NCBI RefSeq assembly: GCF_009498035.1
Contig: NZ_CP034550.1
Coordinates: 10,664,001 to 10,728,000, forward strand
DNA from: Saccharothrix syringae
Lineage (GTDB): Bacteria; Actinomycetota; Actinomycetes; Mycobacteriales; Pseudonocardiaceae
Length of the DNA stretch: 64,000 bases
Reading direction: 5' to 3'
Part shown: piece after piece, positions 16,540 to 25,185 of the stretch
How positions within the stretch are numbered: position 1 is the stretch's first letter
Layout of the letters: each line of letters starts with the position of its first letter
The notes under the pieces: model-generated
Seen by the model: only the letters and a program-made list of their open reading frames with translations
Database searches by the model: none
Told to the model about the DNA's origin: nothing
Program-made: the position numbers and the translations under genes

Positions 16540-17540
16540 TGGGGCGCGGGCGGTGGCTGCTGGCGGCGAGCCTGGTCGTCGCGGTGCTGGTGACGGTGGC
16601 GACCACGGCGGTGCTGCTGCTGGTCGACCCCAGGCAGCCCAAGGCGGAGGCGGTCAGGACCGGCGGGCTGGCCGGTGGCGCGGTCGTCGCGCTGTACGCG
16701 TTGTGGCTCAACGACCGGCGGCGGCGGGTGGAGGAGGCGCGGCACGAGCTGGAGAGCGAGAAGACCGCCGACGAGCGGTTCGCCAAGGCCGTGGAGCTGC
16801 TGGGCAACGAGGCCGAGCAGGTGCGGGTGGGCGCGATGTACGTGCTGGCCAACCTGGCGGGCACGCACCGGCGGTACAAGCAGACCGTGCTGAACGTGCT
16901 GTGCGCCTACCTGCGGCGGCCCTTCGAGCACGCGGCGCTGGACGCGAAGCCCGAGGACCCGGACCAGGCGTACTTCGGCGTGGTCGTCGAGGAGGGCGTC
17001 GACTCCCCGGAGGAGGCAACCCGGAAGGTCACCCCGGAGGTCACCCCCGAGCAGGACCGGGAGATGACCGTGCGGATGACCGCGCAGCGGCTGATCACCG
17101 ACCTGCTGCCGTGGGGCGAGGACCCGGACGAGACCCGCTACCAGGTCGACCTGACCGCGGCGAAGCTCGTGCACTTCCGGCTGGAGGGCCGCCGGTTCGG
17201 CCGGTTCGTGGCCCGGCGCGCCCGGTTCTACGGCATCACCAACTTCCGGGGGGTCGAGCTGGCCCAGCCCGCGCTGTTCTCCGGCGGCACGTTCCACGGA
17301 CGGGCGGACTTCCGCGAGGGGAGGTTCCTCGGCGGCATCTCGTTCCAGGACGTCGCCTTCGCGCGGGAGCTGGACCTGTCCGACGCGACCGCCGGCACGT
17401 TCCTGCACTTCACCGCCGAACCGCCGGACCGGCTGGTCGGCGAGCTGGAGGTGCTGGGCGGCACGGCGTTCCGCAACGACCCCACCGGGTGGCCGCTGAC
17501 CGGCGAGGGGAAGCCCGGGGACCACGCCCGGCGGGGCTGA
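16539..17540 (+). CDS. Membrane-anchored pentapeptide-repeat-like protein, copy 2 (333 aa)
   Basis: Paralogue of the gene immediately upstream, overlapping it as TGATG. It has one or two membrane helices at the start (WLLAASLVVAVLVTVATTAVLLLV), the same TGGLAGGAVVALYALWLNDRRRR segment, then DERFAKAVELLGNEAEQVRVGAMYVLANLA and VLCAYLRRPF. A charged insertion around residues 130-170 (repeated VTPEVTPEQ) is absent from copy 1. The C-terminal repeats include NFRGVELAQPALFSGGTF and DFREGRFLGGISF. Coupling implies the two are made together and may form a hetero-oligomer. The function is unknown. Confidence 0.75.
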   Translation: MGRGRWLLAASLVVAVLVTVATTAVLLLVDPRQPKAEAVRTGGLAGGAVVALYALWLNDRRRRVEEARHELESEKTADERFAKAVELLGNEAEQVRVGAMYVLANLAGTHRRYKQTVLNVLCAYLRRPFEHAALDAKPEDPDQAYFGVVVEEGVDSPEEATRKVTPEVTPEQDREMTVRMTAQRLITDLLPWGEDPDETRYQVDLTAAKLVHFRLEGRRFGRFVARRARFYGITNFRGVELAQPALFSGGTFHGRADFREGRFLGGISFQDVAFARELDLSDATAGTFLHFTAEPPDRLVGELEVLGGTAFRNDPTGWPLTGEGKPGDHARRG

Positions 17541-17616
17541 CGCGGTCGCCGGTTGGACGACTTGGTGCTCCCGGCCCAAGCTTGGAGGCGCACAAGACCA
17601 ACACGGAGGTAGCCCA

Positions 17617-18462
17617 ATGCTGACCCGCCGCATCGGTGGAGTCGAGGTGAGCGCCATCGGCCTGGGCGCCATGCCCATGTCGCTGGCCGGCCGACCTGCT
17701 CGCGACCAGGCGATCGAGACCATCCGCACCGCGGTCGAGCGGGGCGTGACCCTGATCGACACGGCCGACGCCTACTCCGCCGACGACAGCGACTTCGGGC
17801 ACAACGAGGAGCTGATCGCCGAAGCGCTCAAGGGGGTGACCGGCGTCCTGGTCGCCACCAAGGGCGGCCACACCCGCACGCCCAGCGGCGGCTGGGCCGT
17901 CAACGGGCGCCCGGAGTACCTGAAGGCGGCCTGCGAGGGGTCGCTGCGCCGGCTCGGCGTGGACGCGATCGACCTCTACCAGTTCCACCGGCCCGACCCG
18001 GAGGTGCCGACCGCCGAGTCCGTCGGCGCGCTGGCCGAGCTGCTCGACGAGGGCAAGATCAGGCTCGCCGGCGTGTCCAACTTCAACCCGGCGCAGATCC
18101 GCGAGGCCAACGAGGTGCTGGGCGGGCGGCTGGCGAGCGTGCAGAACCAGTTCTCGCCCGCGTTCCGCTCCAGCGACCCGGAGCTGGAGCTGTGCGCGGA
18201 GCTCGACATCGCGTTCCTGCCGTGGAGCCCGCTGGGCGGCATCGCGTCGGCCGCGGACCTGGGCTCGCGGTTCGCCGCGTTCGCCGAGGTCGGCGCCGCG
18301 CACGGGGTGAGCCCGCAGCGGGTCTGCCTGGCGTGGATGCTCGCCAAGGCGCCGCAGGTGGTGCCGATCCCGGGCGCGTCGCGGCCCGCCAGCATCACCG
18401 ACTCGGCGGCCGCGGCCGAGCTGGAGCTGTCCGCGGAGGAGCTGCGCCGGCTGGACGGGTGA
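17617..18462 (+). CDS. Aldo/keto reductase, 281 aa
   Basis: Cytosolic NADPH-dependent oxidoreductase of the AKR superfamily. Catalytic tetrad candidates are visible: Asp and Tyr in LIDTADAYS, Lys in LVATKGG, and His in LYQFHRPD. The cofactor-end motifs VPIPGASRPASI and LAWMLAK are present. The start ATG follows CGGAGGT with good spacing. The size is slightly short but complete for the family. The substrate is not predictable. A hairpin terminator follows at 18465-18497, so it appears to be a single-gene unit. Confidence 0.88.
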   Translation: MLTRRIGGVEVSAIGLGAMPMSLAGRPARDQAIETIRTAVERGVTLIDTADAYSADDSDFGHNEELIAEALKGVTGVLVATKGGHTRTPSGGWAVNGRPEYLKAACEGSLRRLGVDAIDLYQFHRPDPEVPTAESVGALAELLDEGKIRLAGVSNFNPAQIREANEVLGGRLASVQNQFSPAFRSSDPELELCAELDIAFLPWSPLGGIASAADLGSRFAAFAEVGAAHGVSPQRVCLAWMLAKAPQVVPIPGASRPASITDSAAAAELELSAEELRRLDG

Positions 18463-18464
18463 CC

Positions 18465-18497
18465 ACCACCACCGGGTGATCGACACCCGGTCGTGGT
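18465..18497 (+). terminator. Terminator hairpin after the aldo/keto reductase gene
   Basis: A 14-bp stem, ACCACCACCGGGTG pairing with CACCCGGTCGTGGT (one mismatch), with a 5-base loop, begins three bases after the stop codon. Confidence 0.7.
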
Positions 18498-18549
18498 GAT
18501 CTTCGAATGGCGGGACCGGGCGAACGGGAAGACGATCGGTGCGTCGGCG

Positions 18550-18573
18550 GTCCGGGGTCGAGCGGCCCCGGAC
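18550..18573 (+). terminator. Small GC-rich hairpin in the gap before the lysozyme gene
   Basis: GTCCGGGG and CCCCGGAC flank an 8-base loop. It could be a second terminator for the reductase transcript or a structure in the lysozyme leader. Confidence 0.35.
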
Positions 18574-18580
18574 TGCTCCA

Positions 18581-18599
18581 TTCGTGACCAATTCACGAA
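18581..18599 (+). promoter_or_regulatory. Inverted repeat TTCGTGA-N5-TCACGAA before the lysozyme gene
   Basis: A perfect 7-bp inverted repeat with a five-base spacer (CCAAT) lies 77 bases before the lysozyme ATG. It could be an operator. It resembles a Crp/GlxR half-site pair, but the spacer is one base short of that consensus. Confidence 0.35.
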
Positions 18600-18675
18600 G
18601 ACTATGGCCATCCGGTTAGGGCGTGCATCACACTGCCCAACGAGTCAACCCCCTGCACTGGCTCGAGGAGTTCCC

Positions 18676-19458
18676 ATGAGAACCTTCGCCCGCTCCGCCG
18701 CGGCCCTGCTGGCCTGCGTGGGCCTGGTCCTGCCCGGACTACCGGCGCAGGCCGCGCCCGCCGAGGACCACGCGATGGGCTCGCAGATCCGCAAGCACGA
18801 GGGTGAGCCGCAGCGCGTCGTGATCAACGCGGACCCGAGCGCCCAGGCCGTCGTGTACGGCATCGACGTCAGCGGTCACCAGGGCAACGTCGACTGGTCC
18901 TACTGGTGGGGCCAGGGCAAGCGGTTCGCCTACGTCAAGGCGACCGAGAGCACCACCTACACCAACCCGTACTTCACCCAGCAGTACAACGGTTCCTACA
19001 ACATCGGCATGATCCGCGGCGCGTACCACTTCGCGCTGCCCGACCGCTCCGGCGGCGCCGCCCAGGCCGACTTCTTCGTCGACCACGGCGGCGGCTGGTC
19101 CCGCGACGGCAGGACCCTGCCGGGCGCGCTGGACATGGAGTACAACCCGTACGGCTCGACCTGCTACGGCCTGTCCGCGTCGGGCATGACCGCGTGGATC
19201 AAGGCGTTCAGCGACCGCTACCAGGCGCGCACGGGCCGCTGGCCGGTCATCTACACCTCGACCAGCTGGTGGAGCCAGTGCGTGAACGGCGACTTCAGCT
19301 CCACCAACCCGCTGTGGGTGGCGCGCTACTCGTCGGCGGTCGGCACGCTGCCGTACGCGTGGCCGTTCCACACGTTCTGGCAGTACTCGTCGTCACCGAT
19401 CGACCAGAACCTGTTCAACGGCGCCTACGACCGGCTGCAGGCGCTGTCCCTCGGCTGA
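18676..19458 (+). CDS. Secreted GH25 lysozyme, 260 aa
   Basis: Exported muramidase that cleaves the MurNAc-GlcNAc bond of peptidoglycan. It has a Sec-type signal peptide (RTFARSAAALLACVGLVLPG, cleavage near AQA/AP), a short propeptide-like segment, then the GH25 barrel starting VVYGIDVSGHQGNVDW. The active-site acidic residues are in YGIDVSG and GALDMEYNPYG; later family motifs are PVIYTSTSWW and FWQYSSS. The start is ATG at 18676 with GAGGAG five bases upstream. No cell-wall-binding domain is attached. It is monocistronic between two terminators. Confidence 0.92.
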   Translation: MRTFARSAAALLACVGLVLPGLPAQAAPAEDHAMGSQIRKHEGEPQRVVINADPSAQAVVYGIDVSGHQGNVDWSYWWGQGKRFAYVKATESTTYTNPYFTQQYNGSYNIGMIRGAYHFALPDRSGGAAQADFFVDHGGGWSRDGRTLPGALDMEYNPYGSTCYGLSASGMTAWIKAFSDRYQARTGRWPVIYTSTSWWSQCVNGDFSSTNPLWVARYSSAVGTLPYAWPFHTFWQYSSSPIDQNLFNGAYDRLQALSLG

Positions 19459-19464
19459 GGGAGC

Positions 19465-19503
19465 GGTGGCCGGCCGGGTGCTCCGCGCACCCGGCCGACC
19501 ACC
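19465..19503. terminator. Bidirectional terminator between the lysozyme and purL genes
   Basis: A 16-bp stem (GGTGGCCGGCCGGGTG against CACCCGGCCGACCACC, one mismatch) with a 7-base loop sits in the short gap between two convergent genes. Confidence 0.8.
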
Positions 19504-19512
19504 GCCGCCCGA

Positions 19513-21774
19513 TCAGTCGAACAGCGCCGGGAGGGTCCCCTCCCACGCCTCGCGCAGCTCGGCCAGCGGCAGGCTGCCCAGGTCCTGGACCTCCAGCGCC
19601 CCGGACTCCGGGTCCACCACGCCGACCTTGCGCCACGGCAGGCCGCGCGCGGTGCACATGTCGGTGAACCGCAGCTCCTCCGTGCGCGGCACGGCCACCA
19701 GCACGCGGGCGGTGGACTCGCTGAACAGCTCGGTGAACAGGTCGCCCTCCAGGAACACCCGGGCGCCCACCTCGCCGATCAGGCACGTCTCCACCAGCGC
19801 CTGCGCCAGCCCGCCGTCGGACAGGTCGTGCGCGGCCGACAGCATGCCGTCGCGCGAACCCGCCACCAGCACCTCGGCCAGCAGCTTCTCCCGCGCCAGG
19901 TCCACCTTCGGCGGCAGGCCGCCCAGGTGGCCGTGCACCACGTGCGCCCACTCCGACCCGCCGAACTCGTCGCGGGTCTCGCCGAGCAGCAGCAAGGTCT
20001 CGCCGGCCTCCGCGCCGATCCCGGTCGGGATGCGGCGGCGGACGTCGTCGATCACGCCCAGCACGCCCACCACCGGCGTCGGCAGGATCGCCGTGGCACC
20101 GGTCTGGTTGTAGAAGCTGACGTTGCCGCCGGTCACCGGGATGCCCAGCGCGACGCAGCCGTCGGCGAGGCCCTTCACGGCCTGCTCGAACTGCCACATC
20201 ACCGCCGGGTCCTCCGGCGAGCCGAAGTTCAGGCAGTTGGTGACCGCGACCGGCGTGGCGCCCGAAGTGGCGACGTTGCGGTACGCCTCGGCCAGCGCCA
20301 GCTGCGCGCCCGCGTACGGGTCGAGCCGGGTGTAGCGGCCGTTGCAGTCGGTGGCCAGCGCCACGCCCCGGTGCGTCGACTCGTCGATGCGGATCATGCC
20401 CGAGTCGGACGGCTGGGCGAGCACCGTGCCGCCGCGCACGTACCGGTCGTACTGCTGGGTCACCCACCGCTTCGACGCCAGGTTCGGCGACGCGGCCATG
20501 GTCTTGACCAGCTCCAGCAGCTCCTCCCTCGCCGGCCGCGGCAGGCGGTCGGGGGTGTCGGCCTGGAGCTCGTCCTGGTCGGCGGGCCGCTCGACCGGCC
20601 GGTGGTAGACCGGGCCCTCGTGCGCGACCGTGCGCGGCGGGACGTCCACCACGACCTCGTCGTGCCAGGTGATGACCAGCCGGTCGCCCTCGGTGACCTC
20701 GCCGATCTCGGTGGCGATGACGTCCCACTTGCGGCAGACCGCCATGAACGCGTCCATGTCCTCCGGCCGCACGACCGCGCACATGCGCTCCTGCGACTCG
20801 CTGGACAGGATCTCCGCCGGGGTCATGCCGGACGCGCGCAGCGGCACCCGCTCCAGGTGCACGCGCATGCCCCCGTCACCGGCGCTGGCCAGCTCCGAGG
20901 TCGCGCACGCCAGGCCCGCGCCGCCCAGGTCCTGGATGCCGACCACCACGCGCTGCGCGAACAGCTCCAGGCAGCACTCGATCAGCACCTTCTCGGTGAA
21001 CGGGTCGCCCACCTGCACGCTCGGCAGCTTCTTGCGCTTGCCCGCGGTGTCGTCGAACGTCTCGCTGGCCAGCACCGACACGCCGCCGATGCCGTCCAGG
21101 CCCGTGCGGGCGCCGAACAGCACGACCTTGTTGCCCGTGCCCGACGCGTGCGCCAGGTGCAGGTCCTCGACCCGCATCGCGCCCACGCACAGGGCGTTGA
21201 CCAGCGGGTTGCCCGCGTAGGTCGCGTCGAACACGACCTCGCCGCCGATGTTGGGCAGGCCCAGGCAGTTGCCGTAGCCGCCGACGCCCGCGACGATCCC
21301 CGGCAGCACGCGGCGCGTGTCCGGCGCGTCGGCCGGGCCGAACCGCAGCGGGTCCATCACGGCCAGCGGGCGGGCGCCCATGGCCAGGATGTCGCGCACG
21401 ATGCCGCCGACGCCCGTGGCCGCGCCCTGGTACGGCTCGACGTAGGACGGGTGGTTGTGGCTCTCGGCCTTGAACGTGACCGCCCAGCCGTCGCCGACGT
21501 CCACCACGCCCGCGTTCTCGCCGATGCCCGCGAGCATGTTCGCGCGCATCTCGTCGGTGGTGGTCTCGGAGAAGTACTTCAGGTGCACCTTGGACGACTT
21601 GTAGGAGCAGTGCTCGCTCCACATCACCGAGTACATGGCCAGCTCGGCGTCCGTGGGGCGGCGGCCCAGGATCTCCCTGATGCGGGCGTACTCGTCGTCC
21701 TTGAGGCCCAGCTCCTTGTAGGGCTGCTCCTGGTCGGGCGTGCTCTCGGCGTTCCCGACGGTGTCGACGCTCAT
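19513..21774 (-). CDS. purL: Phosphoribosylformylglycinamidine synthase subunit PurL, 753 aa
   Basis: Synthetase subunit of the three-part FGAM synthase: converts FGAR, ATP and ammonia (from PurQ) to FGAM, the fourth purine step. This is the short Gram-positive PurL, which needs PurS and PurQ, both encoded directly upstream. Motifs are [13 protein letters not shown] near the N-terminus, [35 protein letters not shown], and in the second half [13 protein letters not shown] and [15 protein letters not shown]. The ATG at 21774 overlaps the purQ stop as ATGA, so translation is coupled. The length is normal. Confidence 0.97.
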   Translation of the reverse strand: MSVDTVGNAESTPDQEQPYKELGLKDDEYARIREILGRRPTDAELAMYSVMWSEHCSYKSSKVHLKYFSETTTDEMRANMLAGIGENAGVVDVGDGWAVTFKAESHNHPSYVEPYQGAATGVGGIVRDILAMGARPLAVMDPLRFGPADAPDTRRVLPGIVAGVGGYGNCLGLPNIGGEVVFDATYAGNPLVNALCVGAMRVEDLHLAHASGTGNKVVLFGARTGLDGIGGVSVLASETFDDTAGKRKKLPSVQVGDPFTEKVLIECCLELFAQRVVVGIQDLGGAGLACATSELASAGDGGMRVHLERVPLRASGMTPAEILSSESQERMCAVVRPEDMDAFMAVCRKWDVIATEIGEVTEGDRLVITWHDEVVVDVPPRTVAHEGPVYHRPVERPADQDELQADTPDRLPRPAREELLELVKTMAASPNLASKRWVTQQYDRYVRGGTVLAQPSDSGMIRIDESTHRGVALATDCNGRYTRLDPYAGAQLALAEAYRNVATSGATPVAVTNCLNFGSPEDPAVMWQFEQAVKGLADGCVALGIPVTGGNVSFYNQTGATAILPTPVVGVLGVIDDVRRRIPTGIGAEAGETLLLLGETRDEFGGSEWAHVVHGHLGGLPPKVDLAREKLLAEVLVAGSRDGMLSAAHDLSDGGLAQALVETCLIGEVGARVFLEGDLFTELFSESTARVLVAVPRTEELRFTDMCTARGLPWRKVGVVDPESGALEVQDLGSLPLAELREAWEGTLPALFD

Positions 21775-22442
21775 GCGGTCACCACCGAGTCCACCAGGGA
21801 CAGGAACATGCCGAGGCCGTCGTCGGTCGGGCCGGTGAGCGCGTCGATCGCGTGCTCCGGGTGCGGCATCAGGCCGACGACGCGGCCGTTGGCGCTGGTG
21901 ATGCCCGCGATGTCGTTGCGCGAGCCGTTGGGGTTCTCGCCGACGTACCGGAACACCACGCGGCCCTCGCCCTCCAGCTCGTCGAGGGTCCGCCGGTCGG
22001 CCTGGTAGCCGCCCTCGCCGGACTTGAGCGGCACGAGGATCTCGGCGCCCCGGTCGTACCGGGTGGTCCAGGCGGTCCCGTTGTTCTCGACCCGGAGCCA
22101 CTGGTCGCGGCACACGAAGTGCAGCTTGGAGTTGCGGACCAGCGCGCCGGGCAGCAGGTGGGCCTCGCAGAGGATCTGGAAGCCGTTGCAGATGCCCAGG
22201 ACCGGCATGCCCTTCTTCGCCGCGTCCACGACCTCCTCCATCACCGGCGCGAACCGGGCGATGGCGCCGCAGCGCAGGTAGTCGCCGTAGGAGAAGCCAC
22301 CGGGCACGATGACCGCGTCGACGCCCCTGAGGTCGCGCTCGGCGTGCCACAGGCCGACCGCCTCGGCGCCCGCGTACCGCACCGCGCGCGCGGCGTCGAC
22401 GTCGTCCAGCGTGCCGGGGAAGGTGATGACCCCGACCCTCAT
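21771..22442 (-). CDS. purQ: Phosphoribosylformylglycinamidine synthase subunit PurQ, 223 aa
   Basis: Class I glutamine amidotransferase that feeds ammonia to PurL. The N-terminus is [20 protein letters not shown]. The nucleophilic cysteine is in [11 protein letters not shown], with the oxyanion region [15 protein letters not shown] and the His/Glu of the triad in [10 protein letters not shown]. It overlaps purS and purL by four bases each (ATGA), giving a tightly coupled purSQL unit. Confidence 0.97.
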   Translation of the reverse strand: MRVGVITFPGTLDDVDAARAVRYAGAEAVGLWHAERDLRGVDAVIVPGGFSYGDYLRCGAIARFAPVMEEVVDAAKKGMPVLGICNGFQILCEAHLLPGALVRNSKLHFVCRDQWLRVENNGTAWTTRYDRGAEILVPLKSGEGGYQADRRTLDELEGEGRVVFRYVGENPNGSRNDIAGITSANGRVVGLMPHPEHAIDALTGPTDDGLGMFLSLVDSVVTA

Positions 22443-22678
22443 GCCTCGACCCGCCTCACGACCCAGTCCTCGATCACGGGGTTGGCGAGGAACGTCTCGG
22501 CGATCTTGGCGAGCGTGGCGTCGTCGACGTCGTCGGCGACCTCCAGCTCGAAGTGCTTGCCCTGGCGGACACTGGTGATGCCATCGAACCCGAGGCGCGG
22601 CAGGGCGTTGGCCACCGCCTGTCCTTGGGGGTCGAGGATTTCGGGCTTCGGCATGACGTCGACGACGACTCGGGCCAC
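22439..22678 (-). CDS. purS: Phosphoribosylformylglycinamidine synthase subunit PurS, 79 aa
   Basis: Small structural subunit that holds PurL and PurQ together. Starting at GTG 22678 it reads [22 protein letters not shown], the standard PurS opening, and continues through [12 protein letters not shown] and [14 protein letters not shown]. The frame is open further upstream to 22804, but that part has no PurS similarity and the protein would be too long. A GGAG lies about 11 bases before the start. First gene of the purSQL operon. Confidence 0.93.
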   Translation of the reverse strand: MARVVVDVMPKPEILDPQGQAVANALPRLGFDGITSVRQGKHFELEVADDVDDATLAKIAETFLANPVIEDWVVRRVEA

Positions 22679-22737
22679 GACAGGCTGCTCCAAGGTAGGA
22701 GGGCTGGCGGTACCCGGGAAGCCTACCTGACCTGGGT

Positions 22738-22790
22738 GTTCATCGAGTTCACACGTGGCGGGGGGCACAGGTTCACCGGAGTTCACCCGA
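22738..22790 (-). promoter_or_regulatory. Four GTTCA repeats upstream of purSQL
   Basis: On the plus strand GTTCA occurs at 22738, 22747, 22771 and 22781, so there are two pairs with 9- and 10-bp periods; the second pair reads GTTCACCGGA then GTTCACCCGA. Repeats of this kind resemble the PhoP-type PHO box (11-bp period), but the spacing is one base short. They lie 60-112 bases before the purS start. A TAGGCT hexamer on the minus strand lies between the repeats and the gene. Confidence 0.35.
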
Positions 22791-22906
22791 TCGTGAAGGG
22801 ACAAGTTCGGACGAGCCCTGCTAGGGTCGATCTCGCCAAGGCCCCGTAGGCCGAGGAAGTGAGCGCGGCACCCGTCCGGACGGTCGGCGGCCGCGTTTCG
22901 CGCTTT

Positions 22907-23446
22907 CTACGGCCAGTCCAGCCGAACCACCGAGCCGATCAGGGGCAGCACCCGCCGCCCCCAGTCGCCACCGGCGCCGTGGCTCCACACGGCGAGGTCC
23001 GCGAGCCACAGCAGCGGATCGCCCGTGCTGTCGAAGTGCTCGTAGGACAAGCCGGACTCGCTCGGTCGCCTGCCCAGCACGTCGCGGATGGTCCGCACGT
23101 CGTGGTGGTCGCGACCGGTGCGGCTGTCGAGCACCAGCCGAGCGGCCCTCAGGTCGAGCAGGTCGTTGACCAGCCGCTCCAGGCAGGTGCGCCGGGCCCA
23201 CTCCTCGCTCTTGCGGCAGTTCGCCCGGTAGACGTCCACCCGGACGCCGGAATCCACCAGCCGCGACAGGACCAGCCTGCGCCGTTGGGGCGTCTCCCGC
23301 TGGAAGTGCAACTCCCTCTGGCCGGGCAGCAGCAGACCGCGGAGCAGGGAGCGGAGGGGTACCAGCACACCGGGGTCCACCAGCGCGGCCCCCAGGTAGT
23401 ACGTGTCGTTGCGACGGGACTCGTCGACGAAAGCGTGCACGGCCAC
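22907..23446 (-). CDS. DUF3800 domain protein, 179 aa
   Basis: Member of the DUF3800 family, an RNase H-like fold often seen near mobile or defence genes; biochemical role not established. The family opening HAFVDESRRNDTYYLGAAL holds the first acidic residue, followed by RELHFQRETPQRRRLVLSRL, LVLDSRTGRDHHDVRTIRDVL and LLWLADLAVWSHGAGG, so the usual Asp/Glu/Asp pattern is kept. It is complete but short for the family. The start is uncertain: GTG at 23446 or 23440, without a clear ribosome binding site. It stands alone, divergent from the epimerase gene. Confidence 0.7.
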   Translation of the reverse strand: MAVHAFVDESRRNDTYYLGAALVDPGVLVPLRSLLRGLLLPGQRELHFQRETPQRRRLVLSRLVDSGVRVDVYRANCRKSEEWARRTCLERLVNDLLDLRAARLVLDSRTGRDHHDVRTIRDVLGRRPSESGLSYEHFDSTGDPLLWLADLAVWSHGAGGDWGRRVLPLIGSVVRLDWP

Positions 23447-23564
23447 GGCCGTGCATCGGCACCCGTCCGGTCGACCTGGAGCGGTTCCACCCGAACGTGC
23501 GTTCGCCTGTTCGCCCTCGGCGTACCCACCGATGGCCCGCCCGACCGGCCTTACTGTGGGGCCC

Positions 23565-24536
23565 ATGCGCATCCTGGTGCTGGGCGGCACGGTCTTCCTC
23601 GGCAGGGCGACGGCGGCCGAGGCGGTGCGGCGCGGCCACGAGGTCGTGTGCGCGGCCCGCGGCCGGTCCGGCGCCGTGCCGGCCGGCGCGGCCCACGTGC
23701 CCGTCGACCGCAACACCGGCCTCGGCCCGCTGGTCGGCGAGCACTTCGACGCGGTGGTGGACGTGGCCACCATGTCGGTCACCTGGGTCCGGGACGCGCT
23801 GGCATCGGTCGGCGCCGACCACTGGACGTTCGTCTCCAGCTGCTCCGCCTACGCCGACCACGCCACGCCGGGCAGCACCCGCACGCTCGCCCCGCTGGAG
23901 GACGACCCGACCGCCCCCATGTCGCCCGACCGCTACGGCGCGATCAAGGTGGCCAGCGAGAACGCCGTGCGCGACGCCCGCGGCGACGACGCGTTCATCG
24001 TCCGCGCGGGCCTGATCACCGGCCCCGGCGACAAGAGCGACCGCTTCGGCTACTGGGCCAACCGGCTGTCCCGGGGCGGCCGGGTCGTCGTCCCGGACAC
24101 CCCCGACCAGCCCGCGCAGCACGTCGACGTGCGCGACCTGGCCGCCTGGGTGGTGGACGCCGCCGAGCAGCGGGTCACCGGCACCTTCGACGCGGTCGGC
24201 CCGGCCAACCCGCTGGCGCTCGTGCTGGGCGAGGTCGCGGGCGCGGTCGCGCCGCCGGGCACCGAGCTGGTCCGCGTGCCCGAGCAGGTCCTCCAGCGGC
24301 ACGAGGTCACGCCGTGGGCGGGGCCGCGCTCGCTGCCGCTGTGGCTGCCCGCCACCCACCGGGCGCTGATGTTCCGCGACGCGGGCCCCGCGCTCGCCGC
24401 CGGCCTGCGGCCCCGCCCGACCGCCGAGACCGCGCGCGACACCCTCGACCACGAGCGCGAGCTGGGCCTGGACCGCGCCCGCCGCGCGGGCCTGCCGCCG
24501 GAGGTCGAGCAGGAGCTGCTGCGCGCGGTGGGCTGA
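23565..24536 (+). CDS. NAD-dependent epimerase/dehydratase family protein, 323 aa
   Basis: Short-chain dehydrogenase/reductase-fold protein. The Rossmann motif is RILVLGGTVFLGRATAAEA (GGTxFLG), typical of the extended-SDR isoflavone-reductase or UDP-sugar epimerase-like group. SSCSAYAD stands where the catalytic Ser/Tyr region is expected, and DRYGAIKVASENAV carries the YxxxK pair. The C-terminal half includes HVDVRDLAAWVVDAA. The substrate is unknown, a nucleotide sugar or a small metabolite. The ATG has no strong ribosome binding site; a TACTGT box lies seven bases upstream, compatible with leaderless transcription. The next gene is 37 bases downstream on the same strand. Confidence 0.82.
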   Translation: MRILVLGGTVFLGRATAAEAVRRGHEVVCAARGRSGAVPAGAAHVPVDRNTGLGPLVGEHFDAVVDVATMSVTWVRDALASVGADHWTFVSSCSAYADHATPGSTRTLAPLEDDPTAPMSPDRYGAIKVASENAVRDARGDDAFIVRAGLITGPGDKSDRFGYWANRLSRGGRVVVPDTPDQPAQHVDVRDLAAWVVDAAEQRVTGTFDAVGPANPLALVLGEVAGAVAPPGTELVRVPEQVLQRHEVTPWAGPRSLPLWLPATHRALMFRDAGPALAAGLRPRPTAETARDTLDHERELGLDRARRAGLPPEVEQELLRAVG

Positions 24537-24573
24537 GCCGGGGTAGAACGGTGGGTCGAGAGGAGCACCCACC

Positions 24574-25185
24574 ATGGAAATCGTCCATTTCGGACATTCA
24601 TGCCTGCTCGTCGACACCGGCGGCGCACGCCTGCTGTTCGACCCGGGCACGTTCTCCAGCGGCTTCGAGCAGGTCGCCGGCCTCGACGCGATCCTGGTCA
24701 CGCACGAGCACCCCGACCACCTCGACGCCGAGCGGCTGCCCGCGCTGCGCGAGGCCAACCCGGGGGCCCGGCTGTTCGCCCCCTTCGACCTCGACGGCGC
24801 CGACCGCGTCGAGCCCGGCGCCGTGCTGGAGGTCGCGGGTGCGACCGTCCACGTGCTCGACGCGCCGCACGAGGTCATCCACCCGAAGCTGCCGCTGCCC
24901 GCGAACGTGGGCTACCTGGTCGACCACGGCGCGTTCTACCACCCGGGCGACTCGCTGACCGTCCCGGAGCAGCGCGTGGACGTGCTGGCGCTGCCGACCG
25001 CCGCGCCGTGGCTGAAGGTCTCCGAGGCGGCCGACTTCCTGGCCGCGGTCTCGCCGCGCAAGGCCGTGCCCGTCCACGAGGCGGTCCTGGCCCGGACGGA
25101 GATCTTCTACCGCGTCCTGGCCGGCACCGCGCCGGAGGGCGTCGAGGTGGTCGTGCTGCCGCGCGGCGAGGGGATCGAGCTGTAG
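24574..25185 (+). CDS. MBL-fold metallo-hydrolase, 203 aa
   Basis: Small zinc hydrolase of the metallo-beta-lactamase fold (UlaG/YtnP-like L-ascorbate-lactonase type). It opens MEIVHFGHSCLLVDTGGARLLFD. The metal-binding motif is THEHPDHLD, with further histidines in YHPGDSLT and PVHEAVL. Start ATG after GAGAGGAG. It is probably transcribed with the epimerase. The 3' end overlaps the convergent DUF2334 gene by 79 bases, unusual for a conserved gene and worth checking. Substrate unknown. Confidence 0.85.
   Translation: MEIVHFGHSCLLVDTGGARLLFDPGTFSSGFEQVAGLDAILVTHEHPDHLDAERLPALREANPGARLFAPFDLDGADRVEPGAVLEVAGATVHVLDAPHEVIHPKLPLPANVGYLVDHGAFYHPGDSLTVPEQRVDVLALPTAAPWLKVSEAADFLAAVSPRKAVPVHEAVLARTEIFYRVLAGTAPEGVEVVVLPRGEGIEL

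Noticed and set aside
18581..18599. Crp/GlxR binding site before the lysozyme gene
   Set aside because: GTGA-N5-TCAC has five instead of six central bases; kept only as an inverted repeat of unknown use.
19828..22008. Plus-strand 700-residue open frame over purL
   Set aside because: Shadow of purL; no domain content.
22679..22804. N-terminal extension of PurS
   Set aside because: PurS proteins are about 80 residues and begin at the MARVVVDV sequence.
22907..23446. DUF3800 gene as part of a defence island
   Set aside because: No restriction, toxin or nuclease partner lies next to it; neighbours are purine and housekeeping-type genes.
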